Both the position numbers and the translations under genes were made by a program. A stretch of 33,907 bases of DNA from Nonomuraea sp. SBT364. GTDB taxonomy: Bacteria > Actinomycetota > Actinomycetes > Streptosporangiales > Streptosporangiaceae. Below the pieces are notes generated by a model, which worked only from the letters and a program-made list of their open reading frames with translations, searched no databases and had not been told where the DNA came from. Of the stretch, positions 17,126 to 25,017 are shown in pieces. The stretch spans positions 1-33,907 of the forward strand of contig NZ_LAVL01000090.1 of NCBI RefSeq assembly GCF_001083785.1. Direction: 5' to 3'. Position 1 is the stretch's first letter. Every line of letters starts with the position of its first letter.

Positions 17126-18267
17126 GCATCAACCCGCTGCCCCCGGCCAAGCCTCCCACCGGAGTCGGCAGGCTTCCCGTCGCCCGCTGGTTCGTCCTCA
17201 CCGGCGTGGTCGCCCTCGTGGCCTTCCTGGCCGGCGCCGCGCAGATCCTCGTGATGATCAACGAGCTGCATGTCCTTGAGCCGAGGCCCGAGATCGCCGC
17301 CCAGATCGACAGGCTGACGGTGTCGCTGGTGGTGCTCTGCCTGGCGCTGCTGGTAGCGGCCACCGCCCTGACGCTCATGGTGCGCTATGCCGTACTGAAG
17401 CCCATCGCGCAGCTCACCGACCAGGTGCGGGCGGTCGCGGGCGGCGACTTCGACCATCGCCTGGAGGTGGCCAGGCCCGCCGAGCTGGCGGAGCTGTCGA
17501 GCCATCTCGACTCCATGCGCCGGCGCATCCTGGCGAACTGGCGCACCACCCTGGACCAGGCCGAAGAGCTGCGCCGCTCCAACGGGGAGCTGGAGCAGTT
17601 CGCGTACGTGGCCAGCCACGATCTTCAGGAGCCGTTGCGGAAGGTCGCCAGCTTCACCCAGATGCTCGAACAGCGCTACGGCGACCAGCTCGACGAGCGG
17701 GCCAAGCAGTACATCCACTACTCGGTCGACGGCGCCAAACGCATGCAGCTGCTCATCAACGACCTGCTCGACTTCTCCCGGGTCGGCCGGGTGACCAGCG
17801 GCAGGACCGTCGTGGAGACCCGGCCCGCGCTGGACGCGGCGCTGGTGAACCTGTCGGGCGCGATCGAGGACGTCGAGGCCACCGTCACCGCCGACGAACT
17901 GCCCAAGGTCGTCGGCAACCGCGTCCAGCTCACCCAGCTCTTCCAGAACCTGATCGAGAACGCCGTCAAGTTCCGCACCGAGCTGCCGCCCCGCGTGCAC
18001 ATCGGCGCGACCCGCAAGGGCGACCTGTGGGAGTTCAGCTGCACCGACAACGGCATCGGCGTCGAGCCGAAGTACGCCGACCGGATCTTCCTCATATTCC
18101 AGCGCCTTCACCCGCGGGACGTGTATCCAGGTACGGGCATCGGGCTCGCGCTCTGCCGCAAGATTGTCGAGTACCACGGCGGGCAGTTGTGGCTCGACGG
18201 TGACGCGGAGGGGCCGGGCACGACGTTCCGATGGACGCTACCGGCCGCGGGAGATGACGATGAATGA
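17122..18267 (+). CDS. Membrane sensor histidine kinase with HAMP domain
   Basis: 381 residues. Two transmembrane helices (about 23-46 and 72-92) flank a short periplasmic loop of about 25 residues, followed by HAMP (about 93-145). A coiled segment leads to the H-box VASHDLQEPLRKVASF with His166, then the HATPase domain with N-box LFQNLIENAVKF, G1 CTDNGIGVE, F-box RIFLIFQRLH and G2 GTGIGLALCRK. The H-box is of the phytochrome/Cph1-like class that usually pairs with single-domain Rcp1-like receivers, and one is encoded immediately downstream. The ribosome-binding site AGGAG lies inside the preceding gene. The tiny extracellular loop suggests sensing in the membrane or cytoplasm. Confidence 0.94.
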   Translation: MSINPLPPAKPPTGVGRLPVARWFVLTGVVALVAFLAGAAQILVMINELHVLEPRPEIAAQIDRLTVSLVVLCLALLVAATALTLMVRYAVLKPIAQLTDQVRAVAGGDFDHRLEVARPAELAELSSHLDSMRRRILANWRTTLDQAEELRRSNGELEQFAYVASHDLQEPLRKVASFTQMLEQRYGDQLDERAKQYIHYSVDGAKRMQLLINDLLDFSRVGRVTSGRTVVETRPALDAALVNLSGAIEDVEATVTADELPKVVGNRVQLTQLFQNLIENAVKFRTELPPRVHIGATRKGDLWEFSCTDNGIGVEPKYADRIFLIFQRLHPRDVYPGTGIGLALCRKIVEYHGGQLWLDGDAEGPGTTFRWTLPAAGDDDE

Positions 18268-18709
18268 CTGGCGCCCGATCGAGGTGCTCCTGGTCGAAGA
18301 TGACCAGGGTGACATCCTGCTGACCAGGGAGGCGTTCGAGCTCAACAAGGTGAGCAACCGGCTGCACGTGGTCAACGACGGCGAGCAGGCGATGGACTTC
18401 CTGCGCCGCAGGGGCGCGCACGCCGGGATGCCGCGGCCCGACCTGATCCTGCTCGACCTCAACCTGCCCAGGAAGAGCGGGCTGGAGGTGCTGGAGGAGG
18501 TCAAGCTCGACGAGGATCTGCGGACGATCCCGGTGGTGGTCCTGACCACCTCTGAGGCCGAGGAGGACATCCTGCTCAGCTACAAACTTCACGCCAATGC
18601 GTATGTCGCGAAACCGGTCGATTTTCAGCAGTTCATAAGAGTTGTCCGTCAGATCGATAACTTTTTCGTGACTGTGGTGAAGTTGCCTACCCAGGGGTTG
18701 CGCGCCTGA
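18260..18709 (+). CDS. Single-domain response regulator, Rcp1-like
   Basis: 149 residues, one receiver domain and no output domain. Seen: acidic pair in LLVEDDQGD, phospho-acceptor D66 in LILLDLNLPRKSG, the Thr/Ser of VVLTTSEAEED, and Lys in YVAKPVDFQQF. The signature ILLTREAF-x-LNKVSNRLHVVNDGEQAMDFLR is typical of Rcp1-like receivers that act as phosphorelay or protein-interaction modules. The ATG at 18260 has GGAG six bases upstream; ATG 18254 is too close to it. It overlaps the kinase gene by 8 bp. Probably it receives phosphate from that kinase and communicates with the receiver-phosphatase (inference). Confidence 0.94.
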   Translation: MNDWRPIEVLLVEDDQGDILLTREAFELNKVSNRLHVVNDGEQAMDFLRRRGAHAGMPRPDLILLDLNLPRKSGLEVLEEVKLDEDLRTIPVVVLTTSEAEEDILLSYKLHANAYVAKPVDFQQFIRVVRQIDNFFVTVVKLPTQGLRA

Positions 18710-18716
18710 CGGCGGA

Positions 18717-18732
18717 CGTGACAGGAATCACA
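18717..18732. promoter_or_regulatory. Crp-like site upstream of the second SDH operon
   Basis: CGTGACAGGAATCACA contains GTGA-N6-TCAC, matching the actinobacterial Crp/GlxR consensus TGTGA-N6-TCACA at 9 of 10 fixed positions. It begins 8 bp past the response regulator stop and about 170 bp before the anchor gene ATG. Succinate dehydrogenase genes are known Crp/GlxR targets in related bacteria. Binding is inferred. Confidence 0.5.
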
Positions 18733-18748
18733 GGCTGTCCTGGAAAAA

Positions 18749-18766
18749 GTGAGTGATGCTCCTCAC
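18749..18766. promoter_or_regulatory. Second inverted repeat in the SDH2 upstream region
   Basis: GTGAG (18749-18753) and CTCAC (18762-18766) are complementary with an 8-nt spacer. It follows an A-run (GGAAAAAG). It could be an operator or a weak terminator for the response regulator gene. The rest of the 192-bp gap (18710-18901) shows nothing else I can name. Confidence 0.3.
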
Positions 18767-18901
18767 AAATCCGTATGCGGGCGTCGTAACGTATCCCCAC
18801 CAACGCGCGCCGGAGCGGAGCACGAGCCCGCCACTTTGCGCGCCAGACGAACGACCCGGATCCCAGGCGTGCGGGGTCCGCGGGAGGTGGAGAGGTCCGC
18901 G

Positions 18902-19690
18902 ATGACCCAGACGACGCCCGACGCTCCAGTGAGAAGGCAGCGTGCCCAAGTCAAGGTGCGCACCCTGCGCACCGACCGATGGTGGCTCACCCCGCTGGTG
19001 ACGTTCCTCGGGCTCAGCTCATTCCTGGTCTACGGGGTGTGGGCGATCATCGACACGAGCAACTTCGTCGAGCCCTATATCGCCCCCTTCGCCTCGCCCT
19101 GCCTGTCGACCTCCGCCGTGTGCGACGGCGCCCGGCTGTTCGGGTGGGCGCCCATCGGCGACTGGTACGCGCTGCCGCCCGGGCTGCTCATCCTCGGCCT
19201 GCCCGGCGGGTTCCGGCTGACGTGCTACTACTACCGCAAGTCGTACTACCGCTCGTTCTGGCTGTCGCCGGCGGCGTGCTCGGTGCAGGAGCCGCACGGC
19301 AAGTACACCGGTGAGACCCGCTTCCCGCTGATCGTCCAGAACATCCACCGCTACTTCTTCTACTTCGCCCTGGTGATCGGCGCGATCCTCACCTACGACG
19401 CGATCCTCGCGCTCGTCCACAAGCCGCTCGGCCTCGGCAGCTACATCCTGCTGGCCAACGCCGTGCTCATCCTCGGCTACACGCTCGGGTGCCACTCCTG
19501 CAGGCACATCACCGCGGGCCGGCTCAACCACTTCTCGCGCCACCCGCTCCGCTACCGGGCCTGGACCCTCGTCTCCAAGCTCAACGCCAAGCACCAGCAG
19601 TGGGCCTGGGCCTCGATGTTCTCCGTCATGGGCGCAGACCTCTACGTCCGCCTGGTGGCCAAGGGCATCATCGCCTTCCCGTTCGCGTAA
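18902..19690 (+). CDS. Membrane anchor subunit of second succinate dehydrogenase/fumarate reductase
   Basis: 262 residues with about five membrane segments: WWLTPLVTFLGLSSFLVYGV, WYALPPGLLILGLPGG, YFFYFALVIGAILTYDAIL, YILLANAVLILGYTLG and ASMFSVMGADLYVRLVA. Cys-containing loops are notable (CLSTSAVCDG, and CHSCRHITAG after helix 4), with conserved His in NIHRYFFY and HSCRHI. It precedes the flavoprotein gene by 14 bp, so it is the anchor of this complex; similar proteins in Streptomyces are often labelled hypothetical membrane proteins next to such flavoproteins. The ATG at 18902 follows AGAGG (18891-18895); longer frames upstream lack a ribosome-binding site. Confidence 0.87.
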   Translation: MTQTTPDAPVRRQRAQVKVRTLRTDRWWLTPLVTFLGLSSFLVYGVWAIIDTSNFVEPYIAPFASPCLSTSAVCDGARLFGWAPIGDWYALPPGLLILGLPGGFRLTCYYYRKSYYRSFWLSPAACSVQEPHGKYTGETRFPLIVQNIHRYFFYFALVIGAILTYDAILALVHKPLGLGSYILLANAVLILGYTLGCHSCRHITAGRLNHFSRHPLRYRAWTLVSKLNAKHQQWAWASMFSVMGADLYVRLVAKGIIAFPFA

Positions 19691-19704
19691 GGAATCGTTT
19701 CACA

Positions 19705-21591
19705 GTGGAAATCGAGCGTCACGAATACGACGTCGTCGTCATCGGCGCGGGAGGCGCCGGGCTGCGCGCCGCCATCGAGGCCCGCCAGCAGGGCAAGCGC
19801 ACCGCGATCGTGTGCAAGTCGCTGTTCGGCAAGGCCCACACGGTCATGGCCGAGGGCGGTGCCGCCGCCGCGATGGGCAACGTCAACTCCGACGACAACT
19901 GGATGGTGCACTTCCGCGACACCATGCGGGGCGGCAAGTTCCTCAACAACTGGCGGATGGCCGAGCTGCACGCCAAGGAGGCCCCGGACCGGGTCTGGGA
20001 GCTGGAGGCCTGGGGCGCGCTGTTCGACCGCACCAAGGACGGCAAGATCAGCCAGCGCAACTTCGGCGGCCACGAGTACCCCCGCCTGGCGCACGTCGGC
20101 GACCGCACCGGCCTGGAGATGATCCGCACCCTGCAGCAGCGCGTGGTCGCGCTCCAGCAGGAGGACTACGAGACGCACGGCGACTACGAGGCCTACATCA
20201 AGGTCTTCCAGGAATGTACGGTCACCCGCCTGCTCAAGCAGGACGACCGGATCGCCGGCGCGTTCGGCTACTGGCGCGAGAGCGGCGCCTACGTGCTCTT
20301 CGACGCCCCGGCCGTGGTGCTCGCCACCGGCGGCATCGGCAAGTCGTACGTGGTCACCTCCAACTCCTGGGAGTACACCGGAGACGGCCACGCGCTGGCC
20401 CTGCTGGCCGGGGCCAAGCTGATCAACATGGAGTTCATCCAGTTCCACCCCACCGGGATGGTCTGGCCGCCCTCCGTGCGCGGCATCCTCGTCACCGAGT
20501 CGGTGCGCGGCGACGGCGGCGTGCTGCGCAACTCCGAGGGCGAGCGCTTCATGTTCCAGTACATCCCCGAGGTGTTCAAGGACAAGTACGCCACCACCGA
20601 GGAGGAGGGCGACCGCTGGTACACCGACCAGGCCAACAACCGCCGTCCCCCGGAGCTGCTGCCGCGTGACGAGGTCGCCAGGGCCATCAACGCCGAGGTG
20701 AAGGCCGGTCGCGGCTCCCCTCAGGGCGGCGTCTACCTGGACGTGTCGACCCGGCTGCCCGCCGAGGAGATCAAGCGCCGGCTGCCGTCGATGCACCACC
20801 AGTTCAAGGAGCTGGCCGACGTCGACATCACCGCCGAGCCGATGCAGGTGGGCCCGACCTGCCACTACATCATGGGTGGCGTCGAGGTCGACGCCGACTC
20901 CGGCGCGGCCTCCGTGCCTGGCCTGTTCGCGGCGGGCGAGGTGTCCGGCGGCATGCACGGCTCCAACCGGCTCGGCGGCAACTCGCTGTCGGACCTGCTG
21001 GTCTTCGGTCGGCGGGCGGGCGCGGGCGCGGCGGCCTACGTCGAGTCCCTCGCCGCCCGGCCGCGCCCCGCCCAGGAGGCGGTGGACGCCGCCCGCGCGG
21101 AGGCCGAGGCGCCGCTGCAGCGCTCGGGCGAGAACCCGTACGAGGTCCACCAGGAGCTCCAGCGGACGATGAACGCCCTGGTCGGCATCATCCGCAAGGC
21201 CGACGAGGTCGCCGAGGCCCTGGAGGTCGTGGAGAAGCTCAAGGAACGCGCCCAGCTCGTCGGCGCGGCCGGGTCGCGCGTCTACAACCCCGGCTGGCAC
21301 CTGGCGCTCGACCTGCGCAACATGGTGCTCGTCTCGGAGTGCGTGGCACGCGCCGCGCTCAAGCGCGAGGAGAGCCGCGGCGGGCACACCCGCGACGACT
21401 TCCCGGGCATGAACCCCGAGTGGCGCCGCAAGCTGCTCGTCTGCTCCACGGGCGACGGCCGGTCCGTCGAGGTCGAGGAGCGGGTCCAGCCCTCGATGCG
21501 GGACGACCTGATCACCCTGTTCGACCGGGACGAGCTGAAGAAGTATCTCACCGACGAAGAGATGGCCGAGTTCGACGGGATTTCGAAATGA
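19705..21591 (+). CDS. sdhA: Succinate dehydrogenase/fumarate reductase flavoprotein subunit (second complex)
   Basis: 628 residues. FAD-binding N-terminus HEYDVVVIGAGGAGLRAAIE; likely FAD-linking histidine in GKAHTVMAEGGAAAAMGN; substrate-side segments HPTGMVWP and HGSNRLGGNSLSDLLVFGRRAG; C-terminal domain ending DEEMAEFDGISK. It is clearly diverged from the sdhA of the other operon, closer to the Frd/SdhA group seen in Streptomyces as a separate paralogue. The GTG start at 19705 is preceded by AAGGAA at 19689-19694. The stop overlaps the next gene start (ATGA, 21588-21591). The direction of catalysis in vivo, succinate oxidation or fumarate reduction, cannot be told from sequence. Confidence 0.96.
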   Translation: MEIERHEYDVVVIGAGGAGLRAAIEARQQGKRTAIVCKSLFGKAHTVMAEGGAAAAMGNVNSDDNWMVHFRDTMRGGKFLNNWRMAELHAKEAPDRVWELEAWGALFDRTKDGKISQRNFGGHEYPRLAHVGDRTGLEMIRTLQQRVVALQQEDYETHGDYEAYIKVFQECTVTRLLKQDDRIAGAFGYWRESGAYVLFDAPAVVLATGGIGKSYVVTSNSWEYTGDGHALALLAGAKLINMEFIQFHPTGMVWPPSVRGILVTESVRGDGGVLRNSEGERFMFQYIPEVFKDKYATTEEEGDRWYTDQANNRRPPELLPRDEVARAINAEVKAGRGSPQGGVYLDVSTRLPAEEIKRRLPSMHHQFKELADVDITAEPMQVGPTCHYIMGGVEVDADSGAASVPGLFAAGEVSGGMHGSNRLGGNSLSDLLVFGRRAGAGAAAYVESLAARPRPAQEAVDAARAEAEAPLQRSGENPYEVHQELQRTMNALVGIIRKADEVAEALEVVEKLKERAQLVGAAGSRVYNPGWHLALDLRNMVLVSECVARAALKREESRGGHTRDDFPGMNPEWRRKLLVCSTGDGRSVEVEERVQPSMRDDLITLFDRDELKKYLTDEEMAEFDGISK

Positions 21592-22343
21592 GCTACAAGG
21601 CGAAGTTCAAGGTCTGGCGCGGTGAGGGAGGCGAAGGCAAGCTCGAAGACTTCACCGTCGAGGTGAACGAGGGCGAGGTCGTCCTCGACATCATCCACCG
21701 CCTCCAGGCCACGCAGGCCCCCGACCTCGCGGTCCGCTGGAACTGCAAGGCCGGAAAGTGCGGCTCCTGCTCGATGGAGATCAACGGCAAGCCGCGGCTG
21801 GGCTGCATGACCCGGATGTCCACCTTCCAGGAGGACGAGACCATCACGGTGACCCCGATGCGGACCTTCCCCGTCATCAAGGACCTGGTCACCGACGTCT
21901 CCTTCAACTACCAGAAGGCCAGGGAGGTGCCGTCCTTCACGCCCCCGGAGGGCGTCCGGCCCGGCGAGTATCGGATGCAGCAGGTCGATGTCGAGCGGTC
22001 CCAGGAGTTCCGCAAGTGCATCGAGTGCTTCATGTGCAACAACGTCTGCCACGTCATCCGCGACCACGAGGAGAACAAGCCGGCCTTTTCCGGCCCGCGC
22101 TTCCTCATGCGGATCGCCGAGCTGGACATGCACCCGTACGACGTGGCCGACCGCAAGGAATCGGCCCAGCAGGACCACGGCCTCGGCTACTGCAACATCA
22201 CCAAGTGCTGCACCGAGGTCTGCCCCGAGCACATCAAGATCACTGACAACGCGCTGATCCCGATGAAGGAGCGCGTGGTCGACCGCAAGTACGACCCGCT
22301 GGTCTGGCTGGGCAACAAGATCTTCAAGCGCTCGTCGAAGTAG
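21588..22343 (+). CDS. sdhB: Succinate dehydrogenase/fumarate reductase iron-sulfur subunit (second complex)
   Basis: 251 residues. The [2Fe-2S] ligands are C53, C58, C61 and C73 (CKAGKCGSC, then GC). The C-terminal domain has CIECFMCNNVCHV and CNITKCCTEVCPEHI for the other clusters. In the first of these motifs the residue after the last cysteine is His, not the usual Pro. Coupled by ATGA overlap to the flavoprotein gene. It is the last gene of the operon, followed 10 bp later by a UUCG-loop terminator. The C-terminus is basic (GNKIFKRSSK). Confidence 0.95.
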   Translation: MSYKAKFKVWRGEGGEGKLEDFTVEVNEGEVVLDIIHRLQATQAPDLAVRWNCKAGKCGSCSMEINGKPRLGCMTRMSTFQEDETITVTPMRTFPVIKDLVTDVSFNYQKAREVPSFTPPEGVRPGEYRMQQVDVERSQEFRKCIECFMCNNVCHVIRDHEENKPAFSGPRFLMRIAELDMHPYDVADRKESAQQDHGLGYCNITKCCTEVCPEHIKITDNALIPMKERVVDRKYDPLVWLGNKIFKRSSK

Positions 22344-22353
22344 GCGGCAGCGG

Positions 22354-22377
22354 CGGCGGGGCCTTCGGGCCCCGCCG
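22354..22377. terminator. Strong UUCG-loop terminator, likely bidirectional
   Basis: 10-bp GC-rich arms, CGGCGGGGCC (22354-22363) and GGCCCCGCCG (22368-22377), closed by TTCG, followed by TTCTC. It stands between the convergent ends of the second sdh operon and the proline-rich membrane protein gene. Confidence 0.93.
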
Positions 22378-22380
22378 TTC

Positions 22381-23592
22381 TCATGTGCTCTTGCGCCGGA
22401 ACCCGCGCTTGCGCCTGCCCGGCTCGGGCCGGGGCTCCTCCACCGTCGCGTCGCTCTGCCCGCGCGGCTCCTCCTCGGCCGGCGCGCCCGGCAGCGGGTG
22501 CACCACGGTCTCGTCCCCCGCTCCCGCGGGGAACGCCTGCCACGGCTCGGCGTCGCCCTGCTCGGCCATCGACGCCGCACCAAGCGGCCGCTCGGGACCG
22601 TCCTCGTACGGGCCCGCGCCGCCGGGCGGGATGTCCGCGGGCGGCGGCTCAGCCGGGACGAGCGGCTCGAACGGCGCCCGGTACGCGGGCTCGTGGTCGA
22701 CGGTGTCGAACTGGTCCGGCTGCAGCACCACCGGCTCCTGCACGGGCTGCTCCGGAGGCGCCTGGCCGTACATGCCGGGATCCTGGTACACCGCGCCGTA
22801 CTGGACCTGTCCGCTCGGATAGGTCTGCACCGGGACAAAGCTGATGATCGGTGCGTACGCCGTGCCGCCCGGATAACCGGGCGCCGGGAACGCCGCCGTC
22901 GCATAACCCGGACCCGCCGGATAACCGCCCATCTCCGGCGGAACCTGCGGGCCCGCCTTGCGCACCGCGGCCGCATGGGCCATCCGGCGCAGCCGCCCCT
23001 CGAAGATCAGCACCGCGAACAGCGCCAGCAGCACCAGGATCAGCGCCGGGATGCTGAGCTGCTGCGTCAGCGTCCGCTGGTCGAACTCCGGCGCCGCGTT
23101 GCGCACCTCAAGAGGGATCGGCTCGCTCTCCGACGACTGCGGCACGGTCTCCGACGGCAGCGGGTCGCTGGTGGCCACCTGAGGCATCTCGACCTCCGAC
23201 TCCGTCTCCGTGGGCGACGGCGTGGGCGTCGGCACCTCCACGCTCTGGGTCGGCAGCGGCTGCGGCTGCGAGGTGGTCGGCGCCGGCTCAGGTGCCTTCG
23301 TGGTCTTCGTCGGCGTCGGCTTGGGAGTCTTCTTCGTCGGCGTGGCCGTCACGGTCTTGGTGACGGTCGTCTCGGGCTGCTCGGGCGTCGGCGTGGGCCC
23401 GGGCGGCGTGGTGGTGATGGTGATCGTCGTCTCCGGCGGGCCGCTCTCGCACACCTCGCCCGCGTCACACGGCTCGACCGGGGTCAACGCCGTCGCCGAC
23501 GCGCTCTGCCCCACGAACGGGGCGACGCCCGCGCAGGTCAGCCCCAGTGCGAGCACCATCGCGGACACGGCCGTCGCTCGCCTGCGTGCCAC
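22381..23592 (-). CDS. Pro/Thr-rich single-pass membrane protein, function unknown
   Basis: 403 residues, not recognised. Layout: signal peptide or signal anchor (1-34, ending SASATA), an extracellular Pro/Thr/Ser-rich stalk (about 50-165, with TTTPPGPTPTPEQPETTVTK), one membrane helix (about 183-204, IPALILVLLALFAVLIF) followed by basic RLRR, then a cytoplasmic tail of about 200 residues rich in Pro, Gly, Tyr and acidic residues that ends in a basic RRKRGFRRKST. A Cys pair (CDAGEVC) sits right after the signal. The GTG start has GGAGGG upstream and its own promoter candidate. The stalk is likely a wall-spanning or glycosylated linker (inference). Confidence 0.8.
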   Translation of the reverse strand: MARRRATAVSAMVLALGLTCAGVAPFVGQSASATALTPVEPCDAGEVCESGPPETTITITTTPPGPTPTPEQPETTVTKTVTATPTKKTPKPTPTKTTKAPEPAPTTSQPQPLPTQSVEVPTPTPSPTETESEVEMPQVATSDPLPSETVPQSSESEPIPLEVRNAAPEFDQRTLTQQLSIPALILVLLALFAVLIFEGRLRRMAHAAAVRKAGPQVPPEMGGYPAGPGYATAAFPAPGYPGGTAYAPIISFVPVQTYPSGQVQYGAVYQDPGMYGQAPPEQPVQEPVVLQPDQFDTVDHEPAYRAPFEPLVPAEPPPADIPPGGAGPYEDGPERPLGAASMAEQGDAEPWQAFPAGAGDETVVHPLPGAPAEEEPRGQSDATVEEPRPEPGRRKRGFRRKST

Positions 23593-23631
23593 CTGTGCCC
23601 TCCGCGCAGTCCCACAACCTCGGTCAAGGGA

Positions 23632-23659
23632 ATACTAGTCGGGTAAAAGGAACAGTAAA
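23632..23659 (-). promoter_or_regulatory. Candidate sigma-70-like promoter for the Pro/Thr-rich protein
   Basis: On the minus strand TTTACT (plus 23654-23659) is followed after 16 nt by TAGTAT (plus 23632-23637), in an unusually AT-rich patch about 40 bp before the GTG start at 23592. It fits -35/-10 spacing with 4 of 6 matches each. Confidence 0.45.
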
Positions 23660-23666
23660 GACGGAA

Positions 23667-24953
23667 TTACCACACGTTTTTCTGAATTCGTGCGCGCTGC
23701 GTCCTGGCTATGAGCCACAGCGCGCCCATCAGCGCCGCGATCCCCACCGCCACGGCAGGCACGCCCCGCGGCCCGGCCAGCGGATTCACCGCCTCCTCCG
23801 CCCGCACCTTCACCGGCGCCCCGCCCACTTCCCTCGGCAGCGGCGCCTCCACCCCATCCCGTTCCACCCCGACAGGCTCCGCCGGAGCAAGCACCACCCC
23901 GGAGCCCCCCGCCACGGCCGCGCCATCCACGCCCGCCACCAAGGGCGCCCCACCCAGCACGGGCGCGCCCTCGGCACCGCTCAGCGTGGGTGCGCCGCTC
24001 AGCGAGGGCGCGCCGTTGGCGCCGGTCAGCGCAGGGGCGCCGTTCGCTTGGGGGCGGGCTTGGCTGGTGCCCGGTTGGGCGGCGGCGAGGGCAGGCTTCC
24101 TGGAGGCGGTGCCGGGCAGTGGGGGTGTGACGGTGCGGGGTGTCGCCGCCTTGGGCACCTTCACCTGCGGCAGCGGGGCGGCCACCGGGACCGGTGCCTG
24201 GCGGGCGGCGGGCTTACGCGCCTGTTCGGCCACCGTGGACGGCCCCTTGGCCGCCGGCCGCCCCTCCGCCCCGGGCGCCTGGTGAGCCTTGGCCGCCAGC
24301 CGCACGGCAGTGCCGCTGAAGCCTGCCGCACTGCGCGGGACCGGCCCCTCGAAGACGGCTGTACGGACGGTCCTGGCGATCGTCGTCACCCCGAGCCCGT
24401 CCTGCTCACGAACCTTGGCCACGGCCGCCAGCTCGACTTCCCGGGCTCCGCGAGGCACGGTGAGCAGCACGTCCACCACCCGCTTGCCGGCCAGTTCCCC
24501 CAGCGGGCACACCTGAGCCCCGGCATCCCGCGCCCCCGCCAGCGCCCGGTTCGCCGTAGCCCGCGCCCCTGCGCGCCCGGTCCTCTCGGTCCCGCCCTGG
24601 GGATCATCGCTCGACGCGGCGGCCTCCGCCTGAGCGCCCCCCGCCTCACCCGTCGACGTGGCTCCGGCCGCCCCCCTGGAGTCGATGGCGGATCCTGTCC
24701 CCGTGGCCGGGGTGGTGCAGGTGACCGTGGTGAGGGCGGCGGCGGGGACGGTGGCGACCGCCAGCCGGGCGTCGTGCCCCATGCCCTTGAGCCGCACCTG
24801 GTAGCGCAGCACGTCCCCGGTCCTGATCCACTTGAGCACTCCGTCGGGGCTGCCCACCCGGTCGAGCACCATGGACACCCCGTTGGCCGCCGCCGGCACG
24901 GCCGGTACGGCAGCGAGCATCAGGGCTCCGCCCACGATCCAGCCCCGATTCAT
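23667..24953 (-). CDS. Secreted, membrane-anchored Ala/Pro-rich protein, function unknown
   Basis: 428 residues, not recognised. A signal peptide (1-23, cleavage near PAAA) leads to an N-terminal domain (about 24-80) that looks like a beta-rich DUF11/Big-type module (TGDVLRYQVRLKGMGHDARL), a low-complexity Ala/Gly segment, a second conserved piece (CPLGELAGKRVVDVLLTVPRGAREVELAA), then a long Pro/Ala linker with GAPxLxGA repeats (about 310-345), and one C-terminal membrane helix (about 398-417) with basic RTQRARIQK. Cysteines in TVTCTTP and AQVCPLG may form a disulfide. The ATG follows GGGGGAGG. It is followed by the other membrane protein on the same strand. There is no LPXTG motif. Confidence 0.8.
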   Translation of the reverse strand: MNRGWIVGGALMLAAVPAVPAAANGVSMVLDRVGSPDGVLKWIRTGDVLRYQVRLKGMGHDARLAVATVPAAALTTVTCTTPATGTGSAIDSRGAAGATSTGEAGGAQAEAAASSDDPQGGTERTGRAGARATANRALAGARDAGAQVCPLGELAGKRVVDVLLTVPRGAREVELAAVAKVREQDGLGVTTIARTVRTAVFEGPVPRSAAGFSGTAVRLAAKAHQAPGAEGRPAAKGPSTVAEQARKPAARQAPVPVAAPLPQVKVPKAATPRTVTPPLPGTASRKPALAAAQPGTSQARPQANGAPALTGANGAPSLSGAPTLSGAEGAPVLGGAPLVAGVDGAAVAGGSGVVLAPAEPVGVERDGVEAPLPREVGGAPVKVRAEEAVNPLAGPRGVPAVAVGIAALMGALWLIARTQRARIQKNVW

Positions 24954-24971
24954 GACGCCGCCTCCCCCAAA

Positions 24972-25004
24972 GTGACAAATAACGCCTAGTAATCGTTATG
25001 TCAC
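24972..25004. promoter_or_regulatory. AT-rich imperfect inverted repeat between NUDIX gene and secreted protein gene
   Basis: GTGACAAATAACG (24972-24984) faces CGTTATGTCAC (24994-25004) across a 9-nt spacer; six inner (ATAACG/CGTTAT) and five outer (GTGAC/GTCAC) pairs match with two unpaired bases. It is strikingly AT-rich for this chromosome and lies 19 bp before the secreted protein start, which suggests an operator or core promoter rather than a terminator. Confidence 0.45.
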
Positions 25005-25017
25005 CCAGAGCGAGCGC

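Noticed and set aside
18717..18766. Rex (NADH-sensing) operator in the second SDH promoter
   Set aside because: The dyads do not match the TTGTGAA-N-TTCACAA type; the first fits Crp better and the second is weak.
18749..18901. Longer start of the second SDH anchor at 18749
   Set aside because: The extra 51 residues are Arg/Pro-rich without similarity to an anchor domain and would cover the promoter region; ATG 18902 has a good AGAGG site.
24386..24953. Sortase-anchored protein (LPXTG) for the secreted Ala/Pro-rich gene
   Set aside because: There is no LPXTG-like motif before the C-terminal helix.
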